Assembly (NCBI RefSeq): GCF_024734895.1
Contig: NZ_CP091430.1
Location: 6,868,501-6,932,500, forward strand
Source: Paenibacillus spongiae
GTDB taxonomy: Bacteria > Bacillota > Bacilli > Paenibacillales > Paenibacillaceae
DNA length: 64,000 bases
Direction of reading: 5' to 3'
The translations under genes were made by a program, and so were the position numbers. The notes beneath the pieces were generated by a model, which did no database searches, was not told where the DNA came from, and was given only the letters and a program-made list of their open reading frames with translations. Shown here piece after piece: positions 1-9,118 of this stretch. How positions within the stretch are numbered: position 1 is the stretch's first letter; each line of letters starts with the position of its first letter.

Positions 1-1150
1 GCAGCAGCAGCATATAAGCGGTTCTGGAACGCTTGAGCCTTCTCCCGAAGCGGACCGCAGCAGCCCGCCAGCTTGCCACGGACCAGACCCATGCGCAAAT
101 GGCGGTCACAGCAAGCACTGCATTGACGATAATAAGAGCCGTTTGAATGATCACCATTCGTCTGGCATCGAGTGCGCTGCTGAGGGAAACCGTTACCGTC
201 TTTCCCTGGTCGGTCAGAAGCAGAACCTCGTCGCCAATTGTCCCTGCCAGACTGTTGATCGAGCCTGCGGATACGTTTGCCTGGTAACGCACGTATCCTT
301 GCGCATCCAGTACAAACAGCTTGCCGTCCTTATCCCCGGCGAGAATATGTCCCGAGTCGCCCGCCGCCGCCATCGTAATCGGATATTCCGACAGAGGGTT
401 GATCCAAAGAACCTTTCCTTTATCCGATATCATGGCAATATTGCCTCTGTCGTCACCGGCCAACAGTTCCCCGCCGCCGCTCAAGCTGAGCCTTGTAATA
501 GGCTGGATCAGATTGGTTCTCCACTGCTCATCCCCCTCGGGAGACAAATAGCCGACTTTGGAATCCGCCGTACCGAAATATACCCCCTTCGTCCCGGCGG
601 CTACGGCTGTAACATCGAAGCCGATCTTCGTCTTATAGCGCGCCTCACCCGTTTCGTCGAACAACCCGACCCAGAACCGGTCCGTGTACTGGCCGATCCC
701 GTAAGCGACGGCCAACTCCCCGTTAACCGCAGCATCCAGCCCGATGACCCGGCCATTCACATTGAAGCTGGACAGCTCCGCCAGCGACAAATCAAAGATG
801 AACACTTTCCTGTCGCCGGTTCCGACATAAATTTTGCTCTTGTCCGCCGACAAGGCCATATCCGTGACCGTTCCTTCAAGCTTCTTCTCCCGGACCGCCC
901 CCTGCCCTTCCAGAAGCATCAGCCGGCTGTCGCTCGTAATGACGGCCGTCGTCCGGGCATCGATCTCGATTGCCTTCATCATTCTCCCGTCGGCTAGCGG
1001 GCTGCTTACTTGATAAGGCTCTCCGGAAGAAGCGAAGACAAGTGCATACAGCGCATTCGCCAGAACGATCAGAATGACGGCCCCGATAGCTGTGCGCGCT
1101 GCCCTCCCGGCGAACAGAGCCGTACCTTTCTCCCGTATCATGTTCGGCAT
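1..1150 (-). CDS. Beta-propeller/ABC sugar permease fusion (3' part beyond window)
   Basis: The reading frame is open from an ATG at 1150, with AGGAGG five bases upstream, to the window edge, giving 383 codons without a stop. Residues about 10-35 form a membrane helix. About 290 extracytoplasmic residues follow, made of roughly 40-residue repeats with patterns such as IYVGTGDRKVFIFDL, VYFGTADSKVGYL and ILAGDKDGKLFVLD, typical of PQQ/WD40-like beta-propellers. A second helix lies near residues 331-357. It is followed by a basic stretch ending in RRLKRSRTAYMLLL, which resembles the start of a MalF-type sugar permease. The gene starts 21 bases after the solute-binding lipoprotein gene stops, so the two probably form one importer. 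The permease part is inferred, because the transmembrane domain lies outside the window. The propeller could sense ligand or dock the binding protein. Confidence 0.7.
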   Translation of the reverse strand, partial: MPNMIREKGTALFAGRAARTAIGAVILIVLANALYALVFASSGEPYQVSSPLADGRMMKAIEIDARTTAVITSDSRLMLLEGQGAVREKKLEGTVTDMALSADKSKIYVGTGDRKVFIFDLSLAELSSFNVNGRVIGLDAAVNGELAVAYGIGQYTDRFWVGLFDETGEARYKTKIGFDVTAVAAGTKGVYFGTADSKVGYLSPEGDEQWRTNLIQPITRLSLSGGGELLAGDDRGNIAMISDKGKVLWINPLSEYPITMAAAGDSGHILAGDKDGKLFVLDAQGYVRYQANVSAGSINSLAGTIGDEVLLLTDQGKTVTVSLSSALDARRMVIIQTALIIVNAVLAVTAICAWVWSVASWRAAAVRFGRRLKRSRTAYMLLL

Positions 1151-1171
1151 AATATCCTCCTGCCTGGACGC

Positions 1172-2842
1172 TTATTGCCCCGGCGCCCGTTCCGGATGCT
1201 CGATGTCTTCCATGGTCAGCCCTGCGTTCTTGATAATCGCGTCGAAGTTCTTCATCCAGGATTCCTGGAGCTTCTTGCCGAATTGTTCCGGCGTAATCTT
1301 GCCTTCAAGCGCTTCCTTGTACAGATTGAAATTCGCTTTATCCAGATCGGGCACGCGCGTCGACAGCGGATTATTGATTGGAATTTCCGCGTTGCCGAGC
1401 ATCTTGATCTCTTTGAACATCTCCTGGATCTGGGCTGGAACCGTAATATTCCGGACCATGACCGGCCCGCCGGGATTGAACTCATTCGCGGCCACCATGC
1501 CATCGACCCATGCCTGATAGCCCGGCTGGGAGAGCCAGAACATCACGAAATCCAGTACCATATCCGTCTGTGCCTGATTCTTCTCAATAATGCTGACATA
1601 TTCGCCCGTTGCCGATTCTACGCTGCGAACCGGCCCTTGAACGAGGCCGCCCGTCATCGGCGGATTTTCGAACGTTCCCCAATTGAACGGCTTGAGCGAG
1701 CCGGTATCCGTAATCTTCAATTCCTTCAACCGCACCGGGTCATTCAGGTTTGCCATATCCTTCTTCACCGTCGGAAGGCTCCAGGTCCCGTCAATGATCA
1801 TGGCCGCTTTCTGCTGGAGGAATAAAGGATAATCGTCGGTGCTTATGAAGAAATCCTTCTGTGCATATTTAGGGAACACCTTCGCCATATTGGCGACCAT
1901 CTGGGTCATCTCCGGCGTATCGAACCGGATAACGCCATCCTTAATCGCCTTATACAGTCTGGCCTGATTGAAATTATATTTTAGATCGATGTAAGGATCG
2001 TTCGGATCCGCTTTGAAGCTGCCGTCCAAATCATCGTCATAGTTGTAGTCACCCTCTTGCGCTCTAACGATGTCATGCCAGTTGCGGGTGAATTGATCAA
2101 GATAAATCTCGATCACCCACTGCGGCACCTTCCACACAAAGTTCGAGGCAATCGGAATCATTCCCGAGGCTTTGATTTTCTCCGATACGCTGACAAGCTC
2201 ATCCCAGTTGTTCGGCGGCTGCAGATTCAGCTTGTCGAATACGTCCTTGTTGTAGAACCACATAATATGGACCGATTGAGTCGGCAGCATGATGCGCTCT
2301 CCCTTGGCATTCTTGGCTACGAAGAAATTAAAGTCCAGATCGTCGTCCCATTTGTTGCCGGTGTAAGGATTGACCTGATAACGGTACTTATCGAAGTTCA
2401 AGTACTTGTCGTAGGTGGGCACGTAGTTGCCGGCAACCAGATCCGGACGCGGCGTACCTACGGCGAGCATCGTCCCCAGGACCGTAGGATAATCGCCCGA
2501 TGTGCTGCCCTTGGGCTCCCAAACCAGCTTCACATTGGGCTGTACCTTCTTATAGGCCGCTGCGAGAGCCTCGAATGCTTTGGCGTCGCCGGCATCTTCG
2601 GGATTCCCGTTTAGCGAAATGACGATCTCGCCGCTGTATTGTTTCCGTTCCACGTCAGCCGGCTCTTTTTCTTCCTCGCTTTGAACCGCAGGCGGGTCGC
2701 TTTTGTTCCCTTCCGCTGCGGGCTCATTAGCGGCAGGCTCATTATTGGCAGGAACGATCGGCTTGGATGAATCGCTGCATGCCGAGAGAACGGCCGTTAA
2801 GGCAAAAATAATCATAACTAGCATCGTGCTGATTTTTTTCAT
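1172..2842 (-). CDS. Extracellular solute-binding lipoprotein of a sugar ABC transporter
   Basis: The gene encodes a 556-residue family-1 type solute-binding protein. The start at 2842 is chosen because GGAGGG lies six bases upstream; an in-frame ATG 13 codons earlier has no ribosome binding site. The signal peptide ends in the lipobox LSAC, so the mature protein should be lipid-anchored at the outer face of the membrane. A charged Asn/Glu/Pro-rich linker follows. The body has the usual pattern for the family, with IVISLNGNPED near the N-terminus and FYNKDVFDKL and MIIDGTWSLP further on. The next gene is the propeller/permease fusion, and a GntR regulator lies upstream. The substrate is not evident; an oligosaccharide is likely from context. 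Confidence 0.9.
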   Translation of the reverse strand: MKKISTMLVMIIFALTAVLSACSDSSKPIVPANNEPAANEPAAEGNKSDPPAVQSEEEKEPADVERKQYSGEIVISLNGNPEDAGDAKAFEALAAAYKKVQPNVKLVWEPKGSTSGDYPTVLGTMLAVGTPRPDLVAGNYVPTYDKYLNFDKYRYQVNPYTGNKWDDDLDFNFFVAKNAKGERIMLPTQSVHIMWFYNKDVFDKLNLQPPNNWDELVSVSEKIKASGMIPIASNFVWKVPQWVIEIYLDQFTRNWHDIVRAQEGDYNYDDDLDGSFKADPNDPYIDLKYNFNQARLYKAIKDGVIRFDTPEMTQMVANMAKVFPKYAQKDFFISTDDYPLFLQQKAAMIIDGTWSLPTVKKDMANLNDPVRLKELKITDTGSLKPFNWGTFENPPMTGGLVQGPVRSVESATGEYVSIIEKNQAQTDMVLDFVMFWLSQPGYQAWVDGMVAANEFNPGGPVMVRNITVPAQIQEMFKEIKMLGNAEIPINNPLSTRVPDLDKANFNLYKEALEGKITPEQFGKKLQESWMKNFDAIIKNAGLTMEDIEHPERAPGQ

Positions 2843-3188
2843 GCATAGCCCTCCATAGGAATAGAATAGATGCTTATTCAAACTCCTTTATGCAAATCAG
2901 CCTGGAAGATGTCCAGCAGTCTTCGTTATGGAACAGCTGCTGGTAGTCGAACTATTTTGCCGCTTCTATTAATAGGTTATTGTTATAAAAATCACCACCT
3001 TCATATCGTTACGGAATAAAATAGCGATGACATCCATCACTTGGTGCAGCTGAATGAGAGAGTGCTAGCGAGTAATAAGGGATGTTTACAACGATGAGGG
3101 CATTGGTTTGACCGATTTGGAGATAGGGAGATTTGGAGGCAGAAGAGGCTCTTTGATGCCTGGTCTTTCAGAAGAACGGGAAGGAAGG
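2843..3188. other. Intergenic region between GntR regulator and lipoprotein gene
   Basis: These 346 bases carry no convincing gene. They must contain the promoter of the lipoprotein operon if that operon is not read through from the GntR gene. I see no strong terminator or clear operator. Confidence 0.5.
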
Positions 3189-3878
3189 TTAAACCTCCCC
3201 GCCGTTCATATCGATCCAGTCGATTAAATTGCGTCTGGAATAGTCCAGATGCTCGCGGATCGCATTGCGTGTGCGTTGCCAGTCCTGCTGCAGCAATTGG
3301 TCAACGATCTGACGGTGCTGCGTCATGGACAAATTATATTTCTCCGGCGTAGGGTTGCCGACGGTCAGAATGCGAAAGTTCATTAAATTCTGATAGGTTT
3401 CCAAAATTTGAATATTGCCGCAAGCATTAATAAACGCCGTGTGAAAAATCATATCCAAATTGCCGTACTGTTCGATCGGCGTTATAGCCGGGTCAACCTC
3501 CGCAACCGCATGACGCGTAATTTGATCGAGCTTGGCGGCGATTTCCTCAAAACGGCCGTCGGAGAACTGACGATACTGTTCGATCACCCAATAGTCGATC
3601 ATGAGCCTGAATTCAATCACCTGCTCCACATAGCTCTTATCGATCCCGACGACAAACGTCCCGACTTTGGGCACCGTTTTGACCAGTCCTTCGGCTTCAA
3701 GACGATTCAATGCCTCTCGAATCGGGGTAATGCTGATGCCCAAATTTTTCGCCAGGACAGGTATGGATATCTTCTCGTTCGAACGAAAGGTACGGCGGAG
3801 TATCAGCTGCTTCAACGTGCCGTACACCTGATCGAATAAATTGGACGTTTGAATTTTAGGTAGGTCCACTGCAACCAC
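3189..3878 (-). CDS. GntR-family transcriptional regulator (FadR/FCD subfamily)
   Basis: The protein has 229 residues, normal for FadR-type GntR regulators. An N-terminal winged helix-turn-helix spans about residues 10-75, with LAKNLGISITPIREALNRLE as the recognition region. The C-terminal all-helical FCD domain spans about residues 90-220 and keeps candidate metal/ligand residues: the Asp and His of LDMIFH, the His of MTQHRQ and the His of REHLDY. FCD regulators usually repress a neighbouring catabolic operon and release DNA on binding an organic acid or sugar acid. Here the transporter operon starting at 2842 lies downstream on the same strand. The start is GTG at 3878 or GTG at 3869; the latter sits better after AAGAAGG. 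The target and ligand are inferred from position. Confidence 0.88.
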   Translation of the reverse strand: MVAVDLPKIQTSNLFDQVYGTLKQLILRRTFRSNEKISIPVLAKNLGISITPIREALNRLEAEGLVKTVPKVGTFVVGIDKSYVEQVIEFRLMIDYWVIEQYRQFSDGRFEEIAAKLDQITRHAVAEVDPAITPIEQYGNLDMIFHTAFINACGNIQILETYQNLMNFRILTVGNPTPEKYNLSMTQHRQIVDQLLQQDWQRTRNAIREHLDYSRRNLIDWIDMNGGEV

Positions 3879-3929
3879 GCCTTCTTCACAAGATGGATTG
3901 GATGAGATTCGCGATAATGATGATTTAGA

Positions 3930-4016
3930 ATGATGAAATTTATGACGATGAAATTTATGGTGATGAAATCGATGATGGCGGAATTTATGTGAGAAATTTA
4001 GGTTGTTGGAATTTTA
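3930..4016. repeat. Degenerate 15-bp tandem repeats (older block)
   Basis: About five imperfect units with 15-base spacing can be read, such as ATGACGATGAAATTT, ATGGTGATGAAATCG and ATGATGGCGGAATTT. The period equals that of the sharper array that follows at 4021, so this looks like a diverged part of the same expanding satellite. Confidence 0.65.
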
Positions 4017-4020
4017 GATG

Positions 4021-4185
4021 GTGAACTGTGCGGTAATGAGCTTTGCGGTAGTGAGCTTTGCGATGGTGAGCTTTGCGATGGTGAGCTTTGCGATGGTGAG
4101 CTTTGCGATGGTGAGCTTTGCGATGGTGAGCTTTGCGATGGTGAGCTTTGCGGTAGTGAGCTTTGCGACGGTGAAATTCATGATG
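4021..4185. repeat. 15-bp minisatellite, 11 units
   Basis: Eleven consecutive 15-base units are visible. Six in a row, 4051-4140, are identical (GTGAGCTTTGCGATG); the outer units differ by one to several bases, and the last one strongly. Because the period is a multiple of three, both strands are open and would encode pentapeptide repeats (VSFAM on plus, TIAKL on minus). I do not call either a gene, since neither has a ribosome binding site or a recognisable product. Confidence 0.9.
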
Positions 4186-4597
4186 ATGAGCAATGATAAT
4201 GTAATCGCTTTCTTATATATAAGATATAAGATGTAAGCCGGGAAGTCAAACGCTAAATATAATACGACAATGTTCATCAAAAAGCGGCACCGCCTCCTTC
4301 GTCCGGCCCCTACCTTTTACGTATTCAAGCTTACTTGCGTTTTTTCATTGCTTGTCCGACCACCTATTTTCAGCCGCATAGCATCCATTCATATTGTAGT
4401 GATGTTGGTTGAAGCCAACCGCATTTATACCGTTAAGATAGTCAAATATAAATTAATTTAATTTTTACAATTTTCTGATAATTATTTACGCGACCTTAAC
4501 AAACCGCTGCTATTCTGAGTGTATATCAGCCGAATCCCATCCATGCCGCACCGAGCCGGCTTGATCGGAAACCATCACCTGCACTGGAGGCGAAACT
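4186..4597. other. Intergenic region upstream of small membrane protein
   Basis: This is AT-rich sequence around 4190-4260 and 4440-4500 with no gene I can support. It should hold the promoter of the small membrane protein at 4598. Confidence 0.4.
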
Positions 4598-4792
4598 ATG
4601 GAAATGCTGCTCATCGTTATCATTATCGCTGTTATTGTTATTGCAATCGCCAGCTCCTCGAAATCGAATCACCGCCGCCCCAATCGACACCGTTACAGCG
4701 GGGATAGCTCGAGCGCATCTTATTCCAGCAGCGACTGCAGCTGGGACAGTGACGGCGGATGCGGAGACGGCGGCGGTGGAGGCGGCGATTAA
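4598..4792 (+). CDS. Small membrane protein with Ser/Gly-rich tail
   Basis: The gene encodes 64 residues and is preceded by CTGGAGG with seven bases to the ATG, which supports expression. Residues 3-20 (LLIVIIIAVIVIAIA) form one membrane helix directly at the N-terminus. The rest is hydrophilic, with Arg/His-rich then Ser-rich stretches, two cysteines, and a poly-glycine end GDGGGGGGD. I do not recognise a characterised family. Similar single-helix proteins with glycine-rich tails occur in Bacillales, but I cannot assign a function. Both neighbours are repeat-bearing non-coding DNA, so there is no operon context. Confidence 0.6.
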   Translation: MEMLLIVIIIAVIVIAIASSSKSNHRRPNRHRYSGDSSSASYSSSDCSWDSDGGCGDGGGGGGD

Positions 4793-5244
4793 AAGAGCTA
4801 ACTCCCCTCATCTTCAAGATGCTGCATTATTGGCCCCGCCTGCCTGTGATAAGTTCTTAAGCAGACAAAGCGGCCCGAGCCTCTCCTCCTTCGGAAAGAC
4901 CGAACCGCCGCCGTGATGGTAACTAGCAGAACGTTCTTCATCATTACAGTATACAAGCTGAAACCTGAAGGACCTCTTCTGTACCTCTACGCCACACCAC
5001 AATCATGAAATACCGCTGCCGCTGCACACTCCTGCTGACTTACATCGAGCTCTTATCTGGTATAATCCGCTGTAACGCTATGTTCACCTCGCTCCATTCA
5101 CCGCAAACATTCCAATTCAACGATGAGCGCGTCCGCGACGTCAGCCGTTCCCTCAAACTAACGGATACCACAGATAAACTAACGCTAACGGACACCACAT
5201 TCGCTATTCAGTGGATTTACCCGGAAAATGACGATGCTATGGAC
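4793..5244. other. Intergenic region, no gene seen
   Basis: Only short unsupported reading frames are present. Near 5155-5205 the phrase CTAACGGA recurs; it is related to the dispersed repeat that follows. Confidence 0.4.
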
Positions 5245-5375
5245 ACAGGATCCCTTATTCGCCTCTAACTACGGCTATTCCAACGCCTCGAAGGTGAATA
5301 AGGGATCTGTTGTCCTTGAAACAGTCCATATCGATGATATGAGCTAAATAACGGATCTGTTATCCGTAACAACGG
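5245..5375. repeat. Dispersed intergenic repeat, copy C (fragmented, with inverted arms)
   Basis: Two direct copies of a core AATAASGGATCTGTTRTCC occur at about 5297-5315 and 5348-5366. An inverted copy lies before them, giving perfect 12-base arms GATCCCTTATTC (5249-5260) and GAATAAGGGATC (5296-5307). The core matches the elements at 21985-22075 and 29149-29231. Confidence 0.6.
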
Positions 5376-5392
5376 CACCAGATGCCGGATTT

Positions 5393-5500
5393 AGGCTGGG
5401 CCGGATCTACCGGGCTAGACCAGACCGGGTCGGGCAGAACTAGCCGGACCGGGTTAGGCCGGGCCGAATCTACCGGGCTAGTTCAGACCGGTTCGGCCAG
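5393..5500. repeat. GC-rich 63-bp tandem duplication
   Basis: A block of about 45 bases beginning AGGCTGGGCCGGATCTACC at 5393 is repeated at 5456 as AGGCCGGGCCGAATCTACC with a few changes, a 63-base offset. No coding role is apparent. Confidence 0.65.
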
Positions 5501-5642
5501 CAATTACCGGAACGGGCAGGGCCGGATCGATCCGTACAACGGTGCAATAGAGCTTGATTCGCGCACTTGCAGTTTCCGTATGCGCTGGAAGCTGTTCGAC
5601 GGCAATCGGCCGCATCCGTTAGGAATGTCGCACTGTAAATAA

Positions 5643-5699
5643 AAGCTGCAGGAGATCGCTTTTCCTTCCTTATCGGAAGGAAATTGATCTCCTGCAGCC
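5643..5699 (-). terminator. Terminator of the secreted glycosidase gene
   Basis: A long hairpin has outer arms GCTGCAGGAGATC (5645-5657) and GATCTCCTGCAGC (5686-5698) and inner arms TTTCCTTCC (5661-5669) and GGAAGGAAA (5675-5683). On the minus strand it runs into CTTTTATTT. It lies just after the stop codon at 5723. Confidence 0.8.
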
Positions 5700-5722
5700 T
5701 CATAGCGTGAACTTGGCCGGCA

Positions 5723-8700
5723 TTACTCGAGCATGAGCCGAACCGGCTTGAACTCGGCCGGATTCTTGCCGAATCCGATGCCGGAGGCCCATTCGATCCA
5801 GCCCTTGCGCCCTTGACCGTCGTTATCGTTCACAAGATAGGACAGGCTGAACAAACCGTCCTCCGCTTCAACCGGTGCCAGCTCTTCCCATGGAAGCGCC
5901 AGCTCGTAATAGGTGTTCTTGTTTGCTTCATCCCGCGTTACCGCAGCCTGTGCGCTGCGAACCAAGCCGGCGGGCTGCCCGTTCGCTCCCATCCACCGGT
6001 ACACCTGCGGTCCTTCGTTCGTTAGCGCAACTCCGAACTCGTGCATTTCGATGTTTTCGCCTGGCGTGCCTTGTGAAACGGCGAATTGAATGCTGTCGCC
6101 GTTCCAGATGCCAGCGTCCGTGGCGGTTTGGGAGAAGACATCGTCATGAATAGAGGCAGACAAGTACAGATGCTCTTGGTCCCACGTCACCCACACTTGG
6201 CCGCTGAGGTCTTCCGCCCCGTTGAAGCCTCCCTGTACGGTCTGAACGGTGCCATCCACGGACAGATCGACGCCCGGAACGGTGCTCAAATCATCCGGCG
6301 TTCCGTCGACCGTTACGGTTTTCGCTGCCAATGGGGTATAGCCGCCGTTCCCAACAAGCTTCAGTCTTCCCTCGAACGTCGCCGAAGGAAAGCCCTCCGC
6401 CTCTAAAGCCAGCTTCATGGAATGAAGCTCGCCGGCAGGCAGAGAAGGAAGCGCCAGCTCCATCCTTCCCGTGGATGCTGCCGGTACGGTGAGACCGCCG
6501 GTCTGCTCGCCCGATTGATTCCCAATCTGCCATTCGATACGATCCAGCACGTACGGCTGCGAGGATCGGTTGTCGAGCTGAACTTGCAGTGCATCCGTCT
6601 CGCCGCGCAGCACATGCTTCACCTGCAGCTGCACCGGGTGGATAATGCGGACCTCCGTCGTTAGGCGCCCTACCGGCTTGCCGTCAACAATGATATCGCC
6701 GCTTACGGTCTTCATCCCTGCCGCATCCGCCCCGGACAGTGGGATCGCCGTCTCCTCGCGCTCTCCCGGTCTTGCGGTCAAATCATACGATTGTCCGTTC
6801 ACGGCCAGACTGGCCGCTATCGGCGCGCGCGGCGGTACCGTATTGTCCACGGCGAACGCCAGCGGGATCGGCTCGCCGACGAATGCTTCGCTGCCGGATA
6901 GCGTATATTTGCTACCGAGCTCGAAGCTCTTGACGTTCCCGCCGACGTAGATCGGATCCTGACCGACGGTGAGATAGATGACATTCGACTTGTCGGGATA
7001 ATAGGTCTTCTTATTGCCGACCACATCGGTCACCGTAATGGAACGGTTCGTCTTCAGCGTCAGATCGGTCGGCTCAGCCGCCCACAAAACGCGCACCTCC
7101 TGCCCGTTCCCCTTGAACAGATGACTGCTGATCCCTTCTCCGATCTGCTCCGCACGAGTGTAGCTTAATCCTGTCAGCTGCCTCGTCATGGCCGCATAAG
7201 CGGCATAAGCCGGCTTCGGCGTGTATTTGCCTTTGGCATCCGCAGGATGGCGGATAATGCCGAAGTTATGCTCGTTGTACATCTCGTTCGTACCGTCATT
7301 CATGAAATCGTACCAGAAGAACTTCTCTACTCCTTGCGAGAGAGCCGCAACGTGGCTTCTTACCACATAGGAGGCTTGCGTCTCCTCGCTTACGCCGCGG
7401 AAGTCCCGCTGGGTCGGCCAGCCCATCTCCGTAATCCAGATCGGCTTCGGCTGCCCGTTGTTATACTGCCGGATCAAGCTCTGCAGCCGCGTCAGATCCT
7501 GGACCAAGCCTTCCGGCGTATCCGGGTACCGGTAAGGATGGATCGATACCGCATCCATAACCTCCAGCCCGCCCAGACGGAACACCTCTTCCAGCCAGTC
7601 CCACGGCGTTCCTGCCGTTGCGGCGCCGACCACGACAACGTTCGAATCCTCCGCTTTGACCGTCTGGTAGGTTTCCTTCAGCAGTTTATAGTAGTAGTCC
7701 GGCTTGGAGTCGGCAGGCCCATTGCCCGTATCGCCGAAGCCGATATTGAACTCATTGTAAACCTCCACCCATTTGACCTGATCGCCGTAATGCTGCAGGA
7801 TCGACTTCCCGTACTGCGCAAACCCTTGGCGGCCTTCATCCGAATACGGGGTGCTCCCCTCATCGTACAGCGCATTCGCGTAAGAGAAGATGATGAACGG
7901 GTCCAGTCCGTTCCGCTGCAGCTCACTCATATACCGGTCATATGTGCCCGGGAACCTGTATACGCCCCGCTCCGGTTCGACATTCCCCCAATACAGCTCA
8001 TCCCGGATGCTTCCGGCACCCGCCATGCGGATGAGCGGTATGAGCTCCGGATTCCACCATTGGCCAAAATGCGTCGCGACGCCGAAAGGCGAATCCGCAG
8101 CCGCCTGCCCAGGATCCAGGGGAGCCAGCAGGGCAAACGACGTCTCGGCTGAAGCCAATTGCGCGCCCGCCTTCTCAGCCGTCATCGTCATTCGGTAATA
8201 CCCTTGCTGCAAATTCGGGACATTCAATTCCCCTGTCCCGCCCGCAATGGCTTCCGTCCCCTGCCGGACTGGATTGCCCCACAGGTCATCGATCTTCCAT
8301 GTCACGGCATCGCCCTGGGTGACGATACGGAATGCAGCCGTATCCGTACCCTCGAACACATTCCCGAGCGCAGTCTGCTCAATGGACAGCAGCGGCAGAT
8401 CGACCTTCGCCACAATATCGTCGAGCAGCAGCTCGGCACTGTTCTTCCCCTGTACCAATTCAGACCGCTCCATTAAGAATGTGACCTCCGTTGCGGGCGC
8501 ATGATACGCGCCGTCATTGGCGCCGCCCCAATGGCTGTAGTTGACGCCTGCGTCGAATGCCGAAACCGTAAGCTTCTGCCAGCCGGCATCGGCTTGCAGC
8601 GCCAGCGTCTGCTGATGCACCTGCCCGGTTGCGTCCGTCACCCGAAGCCGGATCGCGCTCAAATCCGCCGTTTTCACCATTAGCTCCAGCTGACGCATCG

Positions 8701-9013
8701 CCAGCGCATCAAGCGCTTTGTTCATGGCGACATAAGCGCCGCCGCCGCTGAAGCTGCCGGCAAGACGTCCGGAGAACGAGCCTGAGCCGGCATCGGCATT
8801 CACCCGTTCGAGGCTGCCTTCAGCACCGGGAAACTCCGGCCCGAGACTCAAGCTCCAGCCGTCATCCCCGCTCTCGAAATCGCTGATTGGGGCATCCTGG
8901 ACAGGAGCCGCTGAAGCATGTGCCTCATTGCGTTCACCGGCCGTGAACCCCATGGATGAAACGAGGAGCACCAATGCGAGAATAGCAAGCCGTGCCTTTC
9001 GATAACGAAACAT
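5723..9013 (-). CDS. Secreted multidomain clan GH-A glycoside hydrolase (GH39/PslG-like)
   Basis: A 1096-residue exported enzyme with an N-terminal signal peptide (hydrophobic LAILALVLLVSS, likely cut after AHA). Residues about 40-205 look like a carbohydrate-binding jelly-roll starting DFESGDDGW. A (beta/alpha)8 catalytic domain spans about 310-650. The acid/base Glu is E421 in VYNEFN and the nucleophile is E529 in ITEMGWP, spaced as in clan GH-A. Two beta-sandwich linker domains follow at about 690-890. The last ~190 residues, from VDGTPDDLS, resemble CBM9-type sugar-binding modules. The start follows AGGAAG. It is the last gene downstream of the dehydratase. The polysaccharide cut is unknown; GH39-like enzymes act on xylosides, exopolysaccharides or related beta-linked glycans. 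Confidence 0.82.
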   Translation of the reverse strand: MFRYRKARLAILALVLLVSSMGFTAGERNEAHASAAPVQDAPISDFESGDDGWSLSLGPEFPGAEGSLERVNADAGSGSFSGRLAGSFSGGGAYVAMNKALDALAMRQLELMVKTADLSAIRLRVTDATGQVHQQTLALQADAGWQKLTVSAFDAGVNYSHWGGANDGAYHAPATEVTFLMERSELVQGKNSAELLLDDIVAKVDLPLLSIEQTALGNVFEGTDTAAFRIVTQGDAVTWKIDDLWGNPVRQGTEAIAGGTGELNVPNLQQGYYRMTMTAEKAGAQLASAETSFALLAPLDPGQAAADSPFGVATHFGQWWNPELIPLIRMAGAGSIRDELYWGNVEPERGVYRFPGTYDRYMSELQRNGLDPFIIFSYANALYDEGSTPYSDEGRQGFAQYGKSILQHYGDQVKWVEVYNEFNIGFGDTGNGPADSKPDYYYKLLKETYQTVKAEDSNVVVVGAATAGTPWDWLEEVFRLGGLEVMDAVSIHPYRYPDTPEGLVQDLTRLQSLIRQYNNGQPKPIWITEMGWPTQRDFRGVSEETQASYVVRSHVAALSQGVEKFFWYDFMNDGTNEMYNEHNFGIIRHPADAKGKYTPKPAYAAYAAMTRQLTGLSYTRAEQIGEGISSHLFKGNGQEVRVLWAAEPTDLTLKTNRSITVTDVVGNKKTYYPDKSNVIYLTVGQDPIYVGGNVKSFELGSKYTLSGSEAFVGEPIPLAFAVDNTVPPRAPIAASLAVNGQSYDLTARPGEREETAIPLSGADAAGMKTVSGDIIVDGKPVGRLTTEVRIIHPVQLQVKHVLRGETDALQVQLDNRSSQPYVLDRIEWQIGNQSGEQTGGLTVPAASTGRMELALPSLPAGELHSMKLALEAEGFPSATFEGRLKLVGNGGYTPLAAKTVTVDGTPDDLSTVPGVDLSVDGTVQTVQGGFNGAEDLSGQVWVTWDQEHLYLSASIHDDVFSQTATDAGIWNGDSIQFAVSQGTPGENIEMHEFGVALTNEGPQVYRWMGANGQPAGLVRSAQAAVTRDEANKNTYYELALPWEELAPVEAEDGLFSLSYLVNDNDGQGRKGWIEWASGIGFGKNPAEFKPVRLMLE

Positions 9014-9118
9014 GTCACTTCTTCCTTTCCATTATAGGTTTATAAATACGCCAATTCCGTGTCTCTACTGGCTGCACCGGACCCGCCGGCGCCCCGATTA
9101 AAGAGCCGCATCACCTCC

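Noticed and set aside
143..1825. Long plus-strand reading frames opposite the permease fusion and the lipoprotein
   Set aside because: They are antisense to clear genes, share the codon-position GC bias of the opposite strand, and have no family resemblance.
4021..4185. Possible CRISPR array
   Set aside because: Units are contiguous 15-mers with no spacers, and no cas genes are present.
4014..4280. Pentapeptide-repeat reading frames on both strands over the minisatellite
   Set aside because: The frames are open only because the repeat period is a multiple of three. Neither has a ribosome binding site, and both end in unrelated sequence.
5382..5703. Short reading frames on both strands over the GC-rich duplication
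   Set aside because: No ribosome binding site and the sequence is explained by the repeat and the terminator.
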